Origin: Marsupella aquatica | Taxonomy: Eukaryota > Marchantiophyta | Length of the DNA stretch: 64,000 nt | Direction of reading: 5' to 3' | Assembly: GCA_973895155.1 (NCBI GenBank) | Contig: OZ316891.1 | Coordinates: 1,550,001 to 1,614,000 of the forward strand | In this document: positions 36,671-50,039 of the stretch, one piece after another | Position numbering within the stretch: the stretch's first letter is position 1 | Layout of the letters: each line of letters starts with the position of its first letter | Notes under the pieces: model-generated | The model's input: only the letters and a program-made list of their open reading frames with translations | What the model was told of the DNA's origin: nothing | Databases searched by the model: none | Translations under genes and position numbers: made by a program

Positions 36671-39600
36671 TCAAGCCGAAGTCAAGTTAAAGTAGGTAGT
36701 ATAGCTTTCATCAAGGTATGCAAAGATCGGGAAGAGCAAAAACTGCCGATTTAGCCCCTTGGCAATGAAACTCATAGGATTGTGCGTGGCCAGTCCTTTG
36801 TTCACTCTGAAACTTGCATTCTTGTCGAAATGAGGATCTCTCCCTCCAGCTTTTGGCTGACACTGTATTTTGATATAATTGTCCAAATCAGATGCCATAA
36901 AGCATCCTTCCATGGTCGCTACTTCAAAGGAAATAGTATCCCTCTCACCAGACAAGCCCGGTCGAACTTGGAAAACCTTGTGCTCATCTTGTGTCCGTTC
37001 AACAGTATCACCAGCCGACTCCAGTCTTTTATGAACTTGCGAGCTTTCGTTGTTGGAACGTTCGTTAAAGTTGATGAAGGATTGCTTTCGAGCTTCTCGG
37101 TCAACTGCAACTAGACGCTCATTAACGCCAGTATGGGCGAGCACTCTTCCAGGTTGGCTATAAGGCTCAAGATAAACCAACCTACCAATGAGAGAATCCT
37201 CAGGTGTCCCTACTGACAAAGTGGTGAGTAGAAATGTTGCTTGCGCTGCTTCATTAGTACCTTCTTTGGGTACTGATTTCATTGAAGCGGAGGTGCTTCC
37301 GTAACTCAAAACAGAAGTCCAAACCCCAAAGTTTTGTGCCTCTGATCCTTTCAATGTTTCTGGGAGAGAAGTTGGACACCAATCTTGACTGAAAGTATAG
37401 AGCTGAGCTGAATGCGACTGTGGGACGGGGAAGATCCAAGACGAAAGTGCGCTGGTGTTTACAGCTTCAATTTCAAAATCTCCATTCGTCATACCAGCCA
37501 AAAGATAGGGGCCGAATAAAATCGCGTGAAGTGAGGAAAAGTGCTCCCGATCGTCTGCAAATGAGCAAGTTAACATTTTTAGCTCAAATAAGTGCAATTT
37601 GAAGTACATCAATCCTGATTTTTTTCCATGGATTCGAGTTGCATACCAAAGCTAGTACCTCACCTTGAATTCTCTCGAGGGCGAGAGATATATGGAGATC
37701 CACTTGCAGGACGTCTCCAGCTTTCCACTCCCGCTTTATCGAGAAAAAATGGCCTGAAAAATTACTTAGTGGTCAGACATGCTGGTACTGGGCCAGTGTT
37801 CGGTTTGACAAATAGATATTTTGTAGATGCTTTTCAAAAGTTGTGGATGATGACTGTCAAGATATGGAAAAAGGACCTGGCCGTGGTGCTCCCAAGGACA
37901 AGCCATTCAGGTTTACACCAGATGTTTCTTCAATCGTCCACGATGGAATCCTCAGACTGAGTTCCGCCTGATCTCCATTCTTCCCCTGTTGCAAAGTTGC
38001 AAAGCCTAGCCATTATCTCGTTGCCAGTTACGTGACCAAATACTATTCATCGATAAACGGTGTAGAGAATCAGACAAGTGAAGGCCAAACGTAGCATCTT
38101 CTGCTCGAAATGCCGTTTTAGGCCACACTTGTAAAAACAAGTGAACAATTGTTCAATCGCATGTCTTCAGAAGGGTGCACCCACCTGATGAAGATCATAA
38201 AATTCAATGGTAACATGCATATACGGATCATAGGATGACAATGGTAGGGCTTTCTGGCTCAGCAGCAACCCTGTCGCATCCCAGGTGAGATTGCTAGAGA
38301 CAAACTGAGAGATGTGCAGTTTAATGAGTTTTGTATCATAATCCTCAAAGTAGATCGAGTCTCCCAGTTTTGAAAAAGATTCGACTCCTGAAATACGATA
38401 TCCCATTAGTGAGATGGCACTTCCGTCAATTATATCAGGAGATTATCCTTTCACACCTACTTCGAACCCATGTGATACAAATTCGACTAGCCAATTTACA
38501 AAGAAATTGCCTATCACTTCATCAACAATACTGCCATAAGCAGCAAATATAGGTTTATTGACTAGATTCATTTCAGAATTGGAATTTTCATTAAACTAAC
38601 CTCTGCGTTCCTGCCTGACAAGGGGAAATCTTACCAGTTCCATAACAACACCAGAATGAGTTGTATGGTGTCCCCCAACCATGATATGAGACTGCCTTTG
38701 ATGTTCCTGGCGCTTGAGGAAGCATGTAAATCATCACGCCAGGCTCCTTTCCCCGTTGGATTCCCAAAATGCCGTTTACTAGAGTGCGCTCATAATAGTC
38801 AGCATAGCTTACATCTTTGGTCCATCTGAACAGGTTTCTTGCAATCTGGACAATAAAATAGAACCTAGTTGTAGTTAAACCTCGTAAGGTATTCAAATTG
38901 ATTATGACTCCTGTACACTGCTATCTACGTGTTAACTGGCATTCAATAAAGATAATTAAAAAATCAGTACCCATCGCCAAATCCTTCACGCCAAAAACAT
39001 TACCTTGAGCATATTGTATGTGGTACATGTTTCCTGATTTTCAGTGCTTAGAGCATCCCCATTTCGGTTGGGATATGTCCTGAAGTTGGAAACAAATAGA
39101 AATGTGTTAACGGAAAGAAAATAAGTATTTCTTAGGTGCTGCTCCAGTGCATGCCAAAGTTATGTTGTAGGATCAGAGTTATCGAGGAGAATTGACGATA
39201 ACAAATATTGTCATGGCAAGGATTAGCTTCACCAGAACTCAGACACGGAAGTTCCCCCAGTTGCATATCTATGTGATGTATTGACGATGTCTAGAAAGTA
39301 TCGTGACAGTTCCTGCACAGTTACCATCAGTAGAAAAATGAAATCATTATGGGGAATCGAGCTTGTTCCATCACCGACATAGTAGTCTAACAACTTCCTT
39401 CCTTCATTTGCACTTAATAGGTTCTGACCACCTTTCATTTAACATACATCAAGACAGCTGGATTACCCAAATTAAGAGTTTCTAGGTCAAATGACGGAGC
39501 CTCTCGGAGAACAGGACAACTTGTGAGCACTTCACTGATATTTACAAGACTGGCTCAAGACACAAAGCATCACGTCCCATTTTGAGTAGTGATCAGCTTA

Positions 39601-41695
39601 CAGCAGGCATTAGTACAGATTAGTTGTGATTCCTGGAACTAACTTACCGCATACAGCTTGTCCCCAGTTGCTTCAAAGCGCATTTGAGCACCTACTACGA
39701 GAGGAATGTGGGTGTTTGAATGGAATCCGGATAAGCCATCTGTCTGCAAGATATATCCGTCAGGACTGTGTCAAATACTAAAGACAAATACCCAGATGGA
39801 TGAAGTATCCATGTTTGGGATTTATTAGGCTATGTCCAAAGTAGAATTCAAAAAGAGCGTTTGAATGCTGCCCTGGATGTGTTCAGACGATACTTGCCTC
39901 AAAAGAATTACAGGAATCAAAGCTAATAGAACTCGTAACTTATACTGGGGTCTGGGCATAAGTTAGCACCTGAAGAGCCAAAAGACCCAGGAAGCATGGT
40001 TTGTCGAATAAATGCGCCAACTTCAAGTGTTCAGGGTCTCCCTGATTTCCATGTCATCCCAGGTGAGTAACTGCAACTACAAAACGAGCTCTTGAGCTCT
40101 CAACCATGAGAACATTTGAAACCATAATTGTCTTCGGGACAAAAGACGCCTAAGTTATCACGATAGACCATGAAGCCAGTTTACCGTGAGCATGAAGAGT
40201 CGGTACATGATGTCATTCATGCCGCCAACCTCCTCGTTCAGAGATTCCCAATGCCTCTCAATAGTGTACTTGTGAATCACATTTTCGACTCGTCTCAAAA
40301 AATACTCTGCCATCCAAAGCAGTATCCCCAAAGCCTTCTCACTCCCAACAAGAACGTATTGGTCAAGAAGACCAGCCATGATCTGTAGGGTCCAGACAAA
40401 AGCCCCATCAGGTACACAAATCCATCATCCGAACACAGAAAGCTTGATTGACACATCTGGCAAATGCATGCATACATGCATGGCAAGGATTCCCACCTTG
40501 TGTATGGTGTAGTATGGTGCCCAGACTGGTCTGATTGCTTCAAACCGATCAAAAAATTCGTCAGGGAAAGCAGATAAGTAACCGGTCCCCATCTGATCCT
40601 GGCACTGCTCTAATGCATCTACCAATTGTGTCATCTTCAATAGAAGGTCTTCGTTGCGTGTGCTTGCCCAAGTCAAGGCTGTCGCACTCAGATAATGTCC
40701 TGAAACAGTCCAACAATATCCAGGTTTGTAAGCCGAACTTGGAAGAACTGTAATACTCACATTAAGTTCAGGCTGGGGTTCTTTCTCTTCCTGCACGATC
40801 AACTTAGTATACGTTACGACCGAGCCAGGTGTGATGCACCGCTCTTAAAACGAGCATGGCAATACACTCGTAAGTGGTTCACCTTGACTCAAACTTTTGT
40901 CCATGGCATAAATATCAGCAGAACGTTGATGTACTTCACATAACTGATTGTCTACTAACCCACGAAATGGCCTCGGAGTTCCATGTCCGGATGCTCCCAA
41001 CCACCGTAGGCAGATCCCGGGGCAGGCAGGCCGGCAGTGACTCGGAAGTTCCAGACCAAGTTGTCCACGTCCAGCACCAGAAGGTACTGCAAATTCGTCT
41101 CTTGGGCAATCCCATGCAAGGAGTCAGCAGCCAGAGTGATCCGGTGTAGTGGCACTTCCTTCAGCAATGGAGAAAGCTTAAATTCCGATGCTTTGCTAGT
41201 CAGGACCGAAACTCCAACGCCCACACTGTCTGCGCTATTCTGGCTGATGTTGAGAGAATGCTTTTGGCCTAAAGATTTCCTCAATTGGACGAATGATTTA
41301 AGCAATTCAGCTCCTCTGCTTTCGCTATGCCTCGTCTTTAGTTGGACCTTGGACACATCCCCACCTGCAGGCTGCGGGTCTTCGAGGTTTTTCGCGAGGT
41401 CTTCTTCCAGAATTGAAGTCTTGAAGTGATCTCCAAAAGACCCAGGAACGAGCTCTATTCTCGACGAAGCTCCCCATGAGTGCGGCACACTATGAGTTGA
41501 GAGGGGAATGCGGCGGGACAAAGACGAGATATCTGTTTTCAATTTTTCATCCCAGAACAGACTCCCACGAGCAGTGTGAGCTTGTGTGGGGATGTTGGTA
41601 CACTCCTTAGCTAGGCTTGTCCGCAGTCCAAGAATTGTCCACACTATCAACCAGAGGACGCAGATGATGGCCCGAAAAAGAGAGCTTCTGGCCAT
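36671..41695 (-). CDS. GH127 (DUF1680) beta-L-arabinofuranosidase-like protein
   Basis: Twelve exons (41695-40960, 40699-40497, 40382-40185, 40041-39970, 39743-39648, 39312-39233, 39079-39004, 38845-38635, 38387-38185, 37985-37877, 37753-37664, 37554-36671) sum to 2,958 nt, 985 aa, with all phases consistent. The start MARSSLFRAIICVLWLIVW is a signal peptide or anchor, followed by the plant hallmark KECTNIPTQ, so secretion to the wall is likely. The (alpha/alpha)6 catalytic core contains ELRGHFVGHYLSA, GYLSAFP, HWESLNEEVGGMND and GFHSNTHIP. Active-site pieces known from bacterial HypBA1 are present: Glu in ATGGTSVSEFW, Glu and Cys in ETCTTYNML, and the Cys pair in FWCCYGTG. A beta-rich C-terminal region ends in ISFIAKG and DESYTTYFNL, as in Arabidopsis relatives. 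Family enzymes remove L-arabinofuranose from hydroxyproline glycans; the plant substrate is not known to me. Confidence 0.93.
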
Positions 41696-44600
41696 TCTCC
41701 CTCGCTATCTGGATGTAGTACCACTTCGCGTCCACCTCCTGCTGGTGAGTGTACAGAGAATACACCGGACGGCCCTTTCCTTGCAAATGCAGTTACCTGC
41801 CAAACCACACGAAGGAAGTTCTCAAATCGAAGCAAAGCATGGAAGGTACAATTCGTCAAGCGTGCTGCCTGATCTTAATACACAGTCATGGCTTCGCGAA
41901 GCGCTATCTATGGTTGTAAATATTGCCTTCTCAGATCATTCGCCTCTAGTTGAGAAACAAACCAAGAGATTTCAAAGGCTTGAACGAGGAGCGATCCTTC
42001 CGATGGAGTGCCAAAAGACTACTGCTGGCGTTCAAATGTGCTGAATTTGCCGCATCTCATCTCTCTGTTAACAGAAATTGCGAAGCACTCTGGACCGGCT
42101 TTCACACCTGAGGACTCTATCCAGTTGCTCAAATTTTGCTTGGAGTGGACCTTCTACTCATCAATAGGAAACCAGAATTCCAAAAAGGCAAAATGTTTCT
42201 CAAATATTGGGTTCACGAGAGCCCTAAAGAGAAGAGCGATTTCAAAAGAAGAAAGCCGCGTAATTCCAAAAGCATCACTCTTGCTTGACAACGAACCACA
42301 TAGGAAAATTCTTCTCCATCCTTACCCTTGGACGAGAACTAATGACCTGCCAACATGCTCTGGACCCAGGTAATTTATAGGAGCCGGAATTAAACTCATC
42401 GACTACATTCGGCGGGAGATTGTTTTCCACACGTTCTTGAGAAAACGGCCGTCGTCGCCATTCCAGCCCTGTCCGTCGGAACCAGTGCAACCCGAGCCAG
42501 AAGCATGTTCTTCCTCTTCTGAAATATTTTTCACGAGAAGTCTGCTCCTTCGCTCACAGCGACAACGTTACCGAGCGTTACCTCTGCATGCGAAAGGAGA
42601 ACTTCGTGCGGCAACCTGCATGCCCTGAATTGCAGCTCGAGTACGACGTGGAGCGCGCGGGCAGACAGGCCGGACGGGAGGGGCCGGAGGAGGATCAACC
42701 AATCGCGAGGGGATTGGCTTTAGAAGAATCCCGCCGGCCATTCATGTGCTCGCTGCAATTCGTTTACTTCCTCGCGCTTTGCAGAAACGAAGACACCACG
42801 AGTTCTTCCAGGTTCGATCTTGACCGATAATCGCGGTAAATTCTTCCAGTTGACCTGTCGCCACGATTCAACCTCGTCAATCTATAAGATAGAGATTCTA
42901 TAAACTGATTACTATACACGATTCAACCTAGTCAATCTACGAGAAGATAGAGATTCTAAAGAACGAGTGCTGTACAGCAAAATGCTGTTTGCGAGGCATT
43001 CAGATTCAAGAGTCGACACAGTTCACCGAGATATGATCAAAGCCATTCGGTGGGTATCATTTATACAATGTGATGAATTTGATGGATAATGAAAAGGATA
43101 AAACAGTACATCAGCGAGACTTGTCTCATCCAGAAACCTGTTAGTTGTCATGATAAGGTACCGATGCTGTGGATGAAGAACGACACAAATGAATGTCCTT
43201 CGCTGAACGTTCTTCGGTTCAGTTTCCATAGAAATAAATTTTCCGGTAATCATGAATGTCATTTAGAATCAAAAGTGCCTAAATAAATAACTTCAGCGCA
43301 CATTGTGAAAATATTCTTAGGACATGAAGAGGTTCGGCGATCTCCGGACAAGATCAGTTGACACAGTTTGACACTGCTTGCAAAGCGCATAATTAAGCAC
43401 TCGTAGAAGAGATTCGGCAATCCTGGGAAAGATCACTTCACGCAGTTTGACGCTCCGAGAGGAAGGAGTGAAAGCTCGGCAGGTGACAGATGGAGCGCTT
43501 CAGTGCCATGCTGATGATGAAAGACTTCTCCGACTCCCGGGGGACAGCAATAGGATGCTACACAAACTGGATGGAGGATCTTGTGAAGCGTCGGATCTTG
43601 TGAAGCTTGTCGGCATGCAAGCAAGCACGGATGCATTATTGTACAAATCATGACGTGAGTCCAGAAGGGACGGGGTCGTTATGGAAACACTCGGGGGAAC
43701 AAAATTGAGCTGTGAGACGTACTGCCGTGTTCTCGGTACATTACGTTGGTATTCTGCCGCTGATAATGAAGAACGTGTTCGATGAATCATCCAGCTGTTA
43801 ACATCCCGACAAATTCTTAGACAGGGCCGGACAGTTCGCCCTCCAAGAACAACAGCAGCTAAACAAGATATATACAAGGAGGTACGCCATGTTCATCTAA
43901 GTTCATTTTCTACAGAGCACAAGTAACAGAGGCAAAATGCGCTACTCTGCCTGCGTTATACTGAATGACAGAGTAATTGTAGGTCATTCATCTTTCTAGC
44001 TTGCTCTCTCTTCTCTGTTTGTATCTCTCACTCACTGAATCTGCCTCTCGCTGTCTCTTTCGGTCTAAGATTTAGTCTCTGCTTGTGATAATACAGTAGC
44101 CAGCCTGGAAGGAATTTCTTGGACTGGGATTAGGTCGATTCGTAGCGTAGCCAACGAACGCTGGCTACTATATTCCGATTGTCTCGTGTCATTACAATAA
44201 CCTGCGGAGCTCGAAAACCAGAGCATCAAGCACAGAGAAGCACCAAATCCAGCAACCCGAGAAGAGAATAACCTGTAGTTGTTTATCCTGCTGCCGGACG
44301 CTGACTGTGCATGACATAACGTGTACTGTTAAGCCGACAGCGAAATTTCAGAACTCGCGTCGTCGACTGAATGAAATTACTCATTTTCAGCCATGAAACT
44401 CAAGATTAACCGTTATCAGAATGACAAGTCATTCATATCGATGCAAGAACTCGAAATTATTCATCACCAGGAACAGAATTAGAGAGTATCCGTCATCAAG
44501 AACAGAAGGTAAGACTTCATTCTTAGGCGCAGAACCTGTTCCCAATCGAACTCAAACAGCCAGTGACGCTTTGAAACCAACTGCCGTGAGACTACAGTAG

Positions 44601-46658
44601 AGGTGATAATTGCAGTGCATGCAGCAATGCCACTAATCCAGATGAAGTGTGTGTTGACCCGATTTCGTTCGTCTCATCATATCATCTACTGCACTAAGCG
44701 TACCTGGAGCACCTCCGCAACAGAATCAGATTGGACCGACTTCCAACAAATGCGATCGGGTGGACTTGTAATCTTGATCACAAAAGTCATGAGCTCCAAT
44801 TATCTCCAAGCGCAACTCCATTGAACAAGCGTCCAGGTTCTCAATTCAAAACTTGAAGACCTTTGCCAACACATCAAAGCCTTCCACACCGATACCATTG
44901 CTGTAATTTTACTTCCGGTTTTTAGGTTTCGCTTCACTCGAAATCCTACCCAGAGATTGAGATGTGGCTGTGTGTTTATCTGCTTTCGCGTACTGACTGG
45001 CCATGACGCCATTCGTGATTAATCAATAGACTGACAATGAGGTTCTTGGGTGGGAACTGACAAGCTAATTCTGATAATTACAGGATTAAGGAGTCATCCT
45101 TGTTTGGAGGGAGATCCTGCCGTGAAGCAGCAACCTCAATGTGTCTTCATAAAAATGTCGTGGCTTTGTGGATGTTCGCACTCTTCGGACCTACATCAGG
45201 AATAGTTCTCACAAATCAAACCGGTTCGGTTTAAGAATAATTTCTTAAATCCCAGCAAGTCTCGTTCTAAACGGTCCCTGGAGTTTTCGTTCTCTGTATA
45301 ATCATTCTGTCTACCCTGATGAGCTTTGGCTCTCTCCCTGATCCTGATGTTGTCTAGTATGGAATATTCAACTCTTGATTACATCGTCTCAGAGCACTAG
45401 CTCTCACAAACCGGCAGATTTCAGAACCGAATCTAACTGACCTTTGAGTAACTAACGCCCAGGGTCTCGCATTGACTTGACGAAAATGAATGTAATGTTC
45501 ACAGAGATTTGCTATCGTTTTGTCTTCATCGATTACACCGCTTCAAAAGTCAGACATCGGATGCTCTTTCAGTTGGGAGATCAATCTTTTGAAGAATGTT
45601 TCCCATCCAGTTCGTCTGCATCGAGCCTTGAGGAAGAGTCACGGGCTGTCTCCATATCTGACATGTCGGAAAGATATCACGTACAATTTATCTGTACTGA
45701 ATTGGAGACCGAAAAGTGTATGGGACGGGTAATGCTAACCGTTGAACTCCTCTTGAACCGTTGCAAAACGGATCCTTCAAGAATCTAGTCATTTCATCTG
45801 ACTCAAATCCTTGGACTCACTTGATAGCCACAATGGCACATATTGTCTTTCATGTTATCTGTCCCAGAAGAACAATCTACAGATTAGGATGACCTAAGAC
45901 AAGCAAAGTGCAAGCAATTGCATCGTAGTTCCATACCCACTTCCTGTAAGAATCCTATGTGACAGCTAGTACAAATGTCCAGCCTGAGCAAAACAACTGA
46001 GCCGATACTAAACCTTTCTTTATTGCGACACTTCGAAGTTAATCCGTCTATTCAACAAATTTCAGATTCAAGTTCATGAATAGAACACTGAGCTACTGTA
46101 ACAAGTATGACCAGAGGTGTAATTAGGACGAGCACATTGTAGTGCTTTCGTCCTACATAGGGTAACAACCCCGTCTGGTGTCCGTCACTCTAGGACACCA
46201 TTCCTGCCTCAATGGAATGCAGAAATATATTCGATGACTCATGACCTAATGACTGGACGAAAGTATTTGCCGAAGTTAAGACTTTCCACAGCATCTGCGA
46301 GACAAACAGGGAACTTGATTCAGCGAATAGACTTGACCACCATCAAATTTAGTTTATGTGCTCGCTCATTGTGTCCTCACCGTCCATTGCGATGTAAAGA
46401 TTACCACCTGACAATCACAGTGATGTGTGCACTCTCATCATGCATAAATCACTGAGATATCATTGATTTTCATGCTAATATTCACAAGTCCCAGGATTTG
46501 GAGAAAGCCTCGTTTCAGTACCGAAGGCCATCCAATACCTACTCTTCCTAATACGTCGCATTCAGGTGTTGTCTATAGAAGCTTGAAAAGTATGTGCAAA
46601 TCCCAAGTCAGAAGATCTCCGTGGGACATCACCAGAGTATTTCTTTGTGGCCAGCTAT
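41696..46658. other. Gene-free stretch upstream of GH127
   Basis: No gene is supported. Bases 42420-42800 are relatively GC-rich and include a palindrome-flanked CCAAT (CCAATCGCGAGGGGATTGG near 42699), probably part of the GH127 promoter. A short inverted pair, AGTAGCCAGC at about 44096 and GCTGGCTACT at about 44160, could be a tiny foldback. Confidence 0.45.
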
Positions 46659-48602
46659 TCATATCTGTTGCAAAGTGCTCCTAGAGAAAGAAAATGCGGG
46701 TAGTACCAAAACCATTATGGAGATGACAGGCCAGGGATAAAGAGGAAGATTTGTACCGTTTATACTTCTTTCCGGAGCCACACTGGCAGGGACTATTGCG
46801 GCTGGGCTGACTGTCTTTAGATAGATTGACCGACGCAGCTGCCTTCCAACGGCTTCCCATTATCTTTTCAACCTGCTTGAGAACATCGATGTACTCAGCC
46901 AAATACAAGGAAACGATTACAAGCCCAAGAAAGTAAACCCACGACATGATACAAACGCCGTCCGGTCAGCAAACTATCAACAGCCGCTTAGCACTGAAAT
47001 GAACACAGCATCAATGAAATCGTTTCCTGTGATCAAAACCAATCAGATAGGTATGAAAGAAAATGACACGGCTGGACGGGTGTCAAATGTTGCTGAGTGA
47101 ATACCATCAGTGTCATTGACCACAAAGAATGACTTGACTTTGTCTCAGCTATACTGTTGCACATACTAAGTAACGAAATGGCCAGTGTATAACCATCTGT
47201 GCTGGGATGTGCAATGGAACTCATTCAAAAAATGCTCTAGACGGGTATAGGTCGAAACCATCTCTGCCTTCTTCTCGTTTCCTTCCTGGCATGCTAGAAC
47301 CCCTCTCCTTCGTCACTGCAAAATAAATCAGAAGTTACCTCGTCCAGCGACTTGGGCAGAGGTTTCCCTTCTGCTTTGAGCCGCATCATCCGTGCATTCG
47401 CTTCCTTCGCCCATTCATACTTTCCGAGGACATCATTCACATCCTTCACCGTGCAACCGCATTGTGTTGCAACTTCACTCTTGTGCTTGGCTTCCAGACG
47501 CTGAACTGGAAAAATGACCGACAACATCAAGACTAAACACGCAGGTACAACAAATCAACATTTGTACACTTGATTCTCCTAAACCCTCCAACATTTCAAC
47601 CATTCTTTCTCAGCGTAGGTTAAAGCTAATAAAAGCATCAAATCATTCTGACAAGTCCATAGCTGGCTAGACAGTACTGAACAACAAATGTCAACTCGTT
47701 GGTCAGTGCTGGGGTCTACCTGTCCATCTGGGCTATAAGTAGCTAGTTTGCGAAGAATCTCTTCCTGCCTCTGCAGAGAGCGAGCAGCAATAGCTTCACC
47801 GCCGCGGGGAAGTCCACGACCAAATTGCGTCATTTTCCCAAATGACTGAGCCTGCTTCATCTCGTCTGCAAATTCTGCCATCAAGAACCGAGAGAAGGCA
47901 AACAAAAAAAGTTATTAGAACCGGGTCGACGTTCATTAAAAAGTATCGAACTTTTGTCCTTGGTGCACAACTGCTTAGTCATGACAACAAGGGAAGACAT
48001 CAAACAGGATACTATCATGAGCGTTGCTTATTCAAGCCTCTTTCAACATAACATTCCGTATCAGAACAACGAGACAGTTGAAAATCAACAAATCCTACTA
48101 TACTGCAAAGAAACGCAGCCAAAAAAATTTATCATGTGAGTTGCAAAACGAAACCAGAACTGATTTGATTCACAAACACTCATTGACAAAGCATTTAAGT
48201 GCAAACAAACCCAGTGCATAAACAGACCGATTGCCCAGTGAGCCTCAACACACGCAATCACTCACTCTCGAGACTCAACTCGTCCGTCGACACAGGAACC
48301 GGGGCCTGAAGTTGGGAGGAAACAATTCCCTGGTCCGCCGCAGTCTGCACCCTTTCCTGACCGAGAAACAATCCTTTCAACCGTTGCAGCCACGAAGAAG
48401 ACGATGAAGGTTCCTCCGATGCGGAAGAGGAAAAAGAATGTGCCAGGACGACATTTCCAGGGAGTCCAAAATGTTTGTGCTGGACAGGAGCAGCATGCGG
48501 TGAAGCCAGTAGAGCTGGGGAATGTTGATGGAGATGGAGCTGGGGATGGGAATGGCGATGGAGCTGCCAAAGGCGACGGAGTAGTAGTCGCCGAGCTTCC
48601 AT
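46659..48602 (-). CDS. SRP54 M-domain-like protein with SEC-C motif, probably organellar
   Basis: Exon 1 (48602-48266) encodes an Arg/His/Ser-rich leader (MEARRLLLRRLWQLHRHSHP) that fits a mitochondrial or plastid targeting peptide. Exon 2 (47874-47720) reads FADEMKQAQSFGKMTQFGRG to SPDGQ. An exon ending at 47339 has AKHKSEVATQCGCTVKDVND, which resembles the C-terminal helices of the SRP54 M domain (IAKGSG, then VNELLKQY). The next exon (46872-46757) continues VEKIMGSRWK and carries a zinc-binding SEC-C motif, CQCGSGKKYKR. A last exon from 46680 would end at 46659 with STLQQI, lacking the usual final Cys-Cys; this end is uncertain. The junction between exon 2 and the exon starting near 47505 does not close in phase (a microexon may be missing). 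Its role may be in RNA or ribosome binding, but that is inference. Confidence 0.6.
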
Positions 48603-48728
48603 CTCGACCACGCTAGTCACCGGAGCTCCGATTTCAATGTCATAGCAAGCGCAATGGGATGAGCAGCCGTCTCCGTCTTCTTCGTTCGATCGGAGACCCA
48701 AGGACACAAAATGTTGAATGTCGCATTT

Positions 48729-48744
48729 AAACCCTAAACCCTAA
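48729..48744 (-). promoter_or_regulatory. Double telo-box
   Basis: AAACCCTAAACCCTAA, two overlapping copies of the plant telo-box, 127 bases before the start codon of the minus-strand gene that begins at 48602. Telo-boxes are frequent in promoters of translation-linked and organelle-biogenesis genes, which fits that product. Confidence 0.55.
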
Positions 48745-49124
48745 CTACAGTACACAGTGAGCATCGCTACTAAGCCAAATCTGACATTTGTTCCCTGTCA
48801 CTGATCCCAGGCGCAAATAGTGCAGTCAGCTATTTTTTTTTCTCTATTTGAAAATTTAGCCAATGTGGCTCCTTACTCGAGTATGGAATAACGAAAGTTG
48901 GGGTACTCAACGTGTTTAGGGTTGCCGCCAGCCACCTGGTTAAGAGTAAATTCATTGGCTAATACCAGCCAATACCAAAGTTTAGGGGTGCACTCAGGTG
49001 TCTAATGGTAACTTGACCTGCTGCTCTCTTTAATAGAAACTGAGAAATTAATTTTCTTGGGAAAACTTTTTGGCTCCGCTAGCTCATTCTCAGTGACTGG
49101 TGACTATGTACATTGAATGGTAAT

Positions 49125-49292
49125 AGGGTGTGTCAAAGCACAGCTGTACCTGAGTTACAGTTCAGGACAGAAAATGCACTTACGACCAGGACAGAATCAT
49201 TATGGGTTACCTAAATACGTACCCCAAAGGGTGGTACATCCAAAAAAATTAAACCGTAACCAAAGATTTATGGGAGAACTTTGACATGCCCT
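49125..49292. mobile_element. MITE, GGGTGTGTCAAAG family, copy 2
   Basis: 168 bp from AGGGTGTGTCAAAGCACAG to CTTTGACATGCCCT. Internal blocks ACCTGAGTTAC, AGGACAGAATCATTATGGGT and AAATACGTACCCCA match copy 1 at 9053-9223 in the opposite orientation. TAAT flanks both sides (TAATA before, TAATG after) and may be the target duplication. Confidence 0.8.
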
Positions 49293-49504
49293 AATGAGCA
49301 ACAGGCAAACAGCCCTTATCTTGCTTAGGGCTTGCTGGCAAATGATGCCTGCCTTTGACCCTGATGTGGCGAATGGCTGCCATTTTCCCCATAACTTAGT
49401 CCAGGTATCATTACCCATTACCCAGCCCCTTAATTTTCTAGTTAAGTTTCTAGCAAATTTTGGCCCACTAAAAATGGCTGAGTGCAGTATTTAACCAACT
49501 GGCT

Positions 49505-49660
49505 TTGGTCAATTGGCTAGGGGATTAGCCTCGAACTGAGAGGTCCCAGTTTCAATCCCCCCCCCCCTCCACATGGTGTGTGTGTGTGTGTTGGCCAAGG
49601 GAGTGGCCTTGAACCGAGAGGTCCCAGGTTCAATCCCCCTTTCACATGGTGTGTGTGTGT
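49505..49660 (+). mobile_element. tRNA-derived SINE heads, two in tandem
   Basis: AATTGGCTAGGGGATTAGCC, then GAGAGGTCCCAGTTTCAATCCCC, fits Pol III A- and B-boxes (TRGCNNAGYGG, GGTTCRANTCC). A second copy, GGCCAAGGGAGTGGCCTTGA then AGGTCCCAGGTTCAATCCCCC, follows 85 bases later. Each ends in a C run, CACATGG and a GT repeat. There is no complete tRNA cloverleaf. Confidence 0.55.
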
Positions 49661-50039
49661 GTCTCTGTGGGTGGGGTGTAGTGGTGGGAGTTCTAATTTC
49701 TCCTCAGCCCTAGTTGATCCGCTTTGGGACTCATGTTCAACTCTCTCCCTTCTGGTGTGGGCATGACCCCCTTGTGAGTTACTCTATAGATTGTGCGCCT
49801 TCCAAAAAGGGCTACTGCCACTAACTCTGGCACTGGAGTCCGCACCAAATATTTGTTTGCACATATGCGTAGGAGCCCTTTAGAAAAATGACCCAATTCT
49901 GAAGATTGGATGATGTAGCAATGAACTCATTGTCTTTCTCGAGATACTCAAGGTGTTCCCTTCATTCATTTTTGTGTTTTCCTTCAATTTTGTGTTGTTC
50001 CTTATGGTTTCTTGCATTTTAAATGGCAAATCCTCCAGA

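Noticed and set aside
41037-42044. Plus-strand frames over the GH127 first exon and upstream region
   Set aside because: Mostly antisense to a confirmed exon, with no homology.
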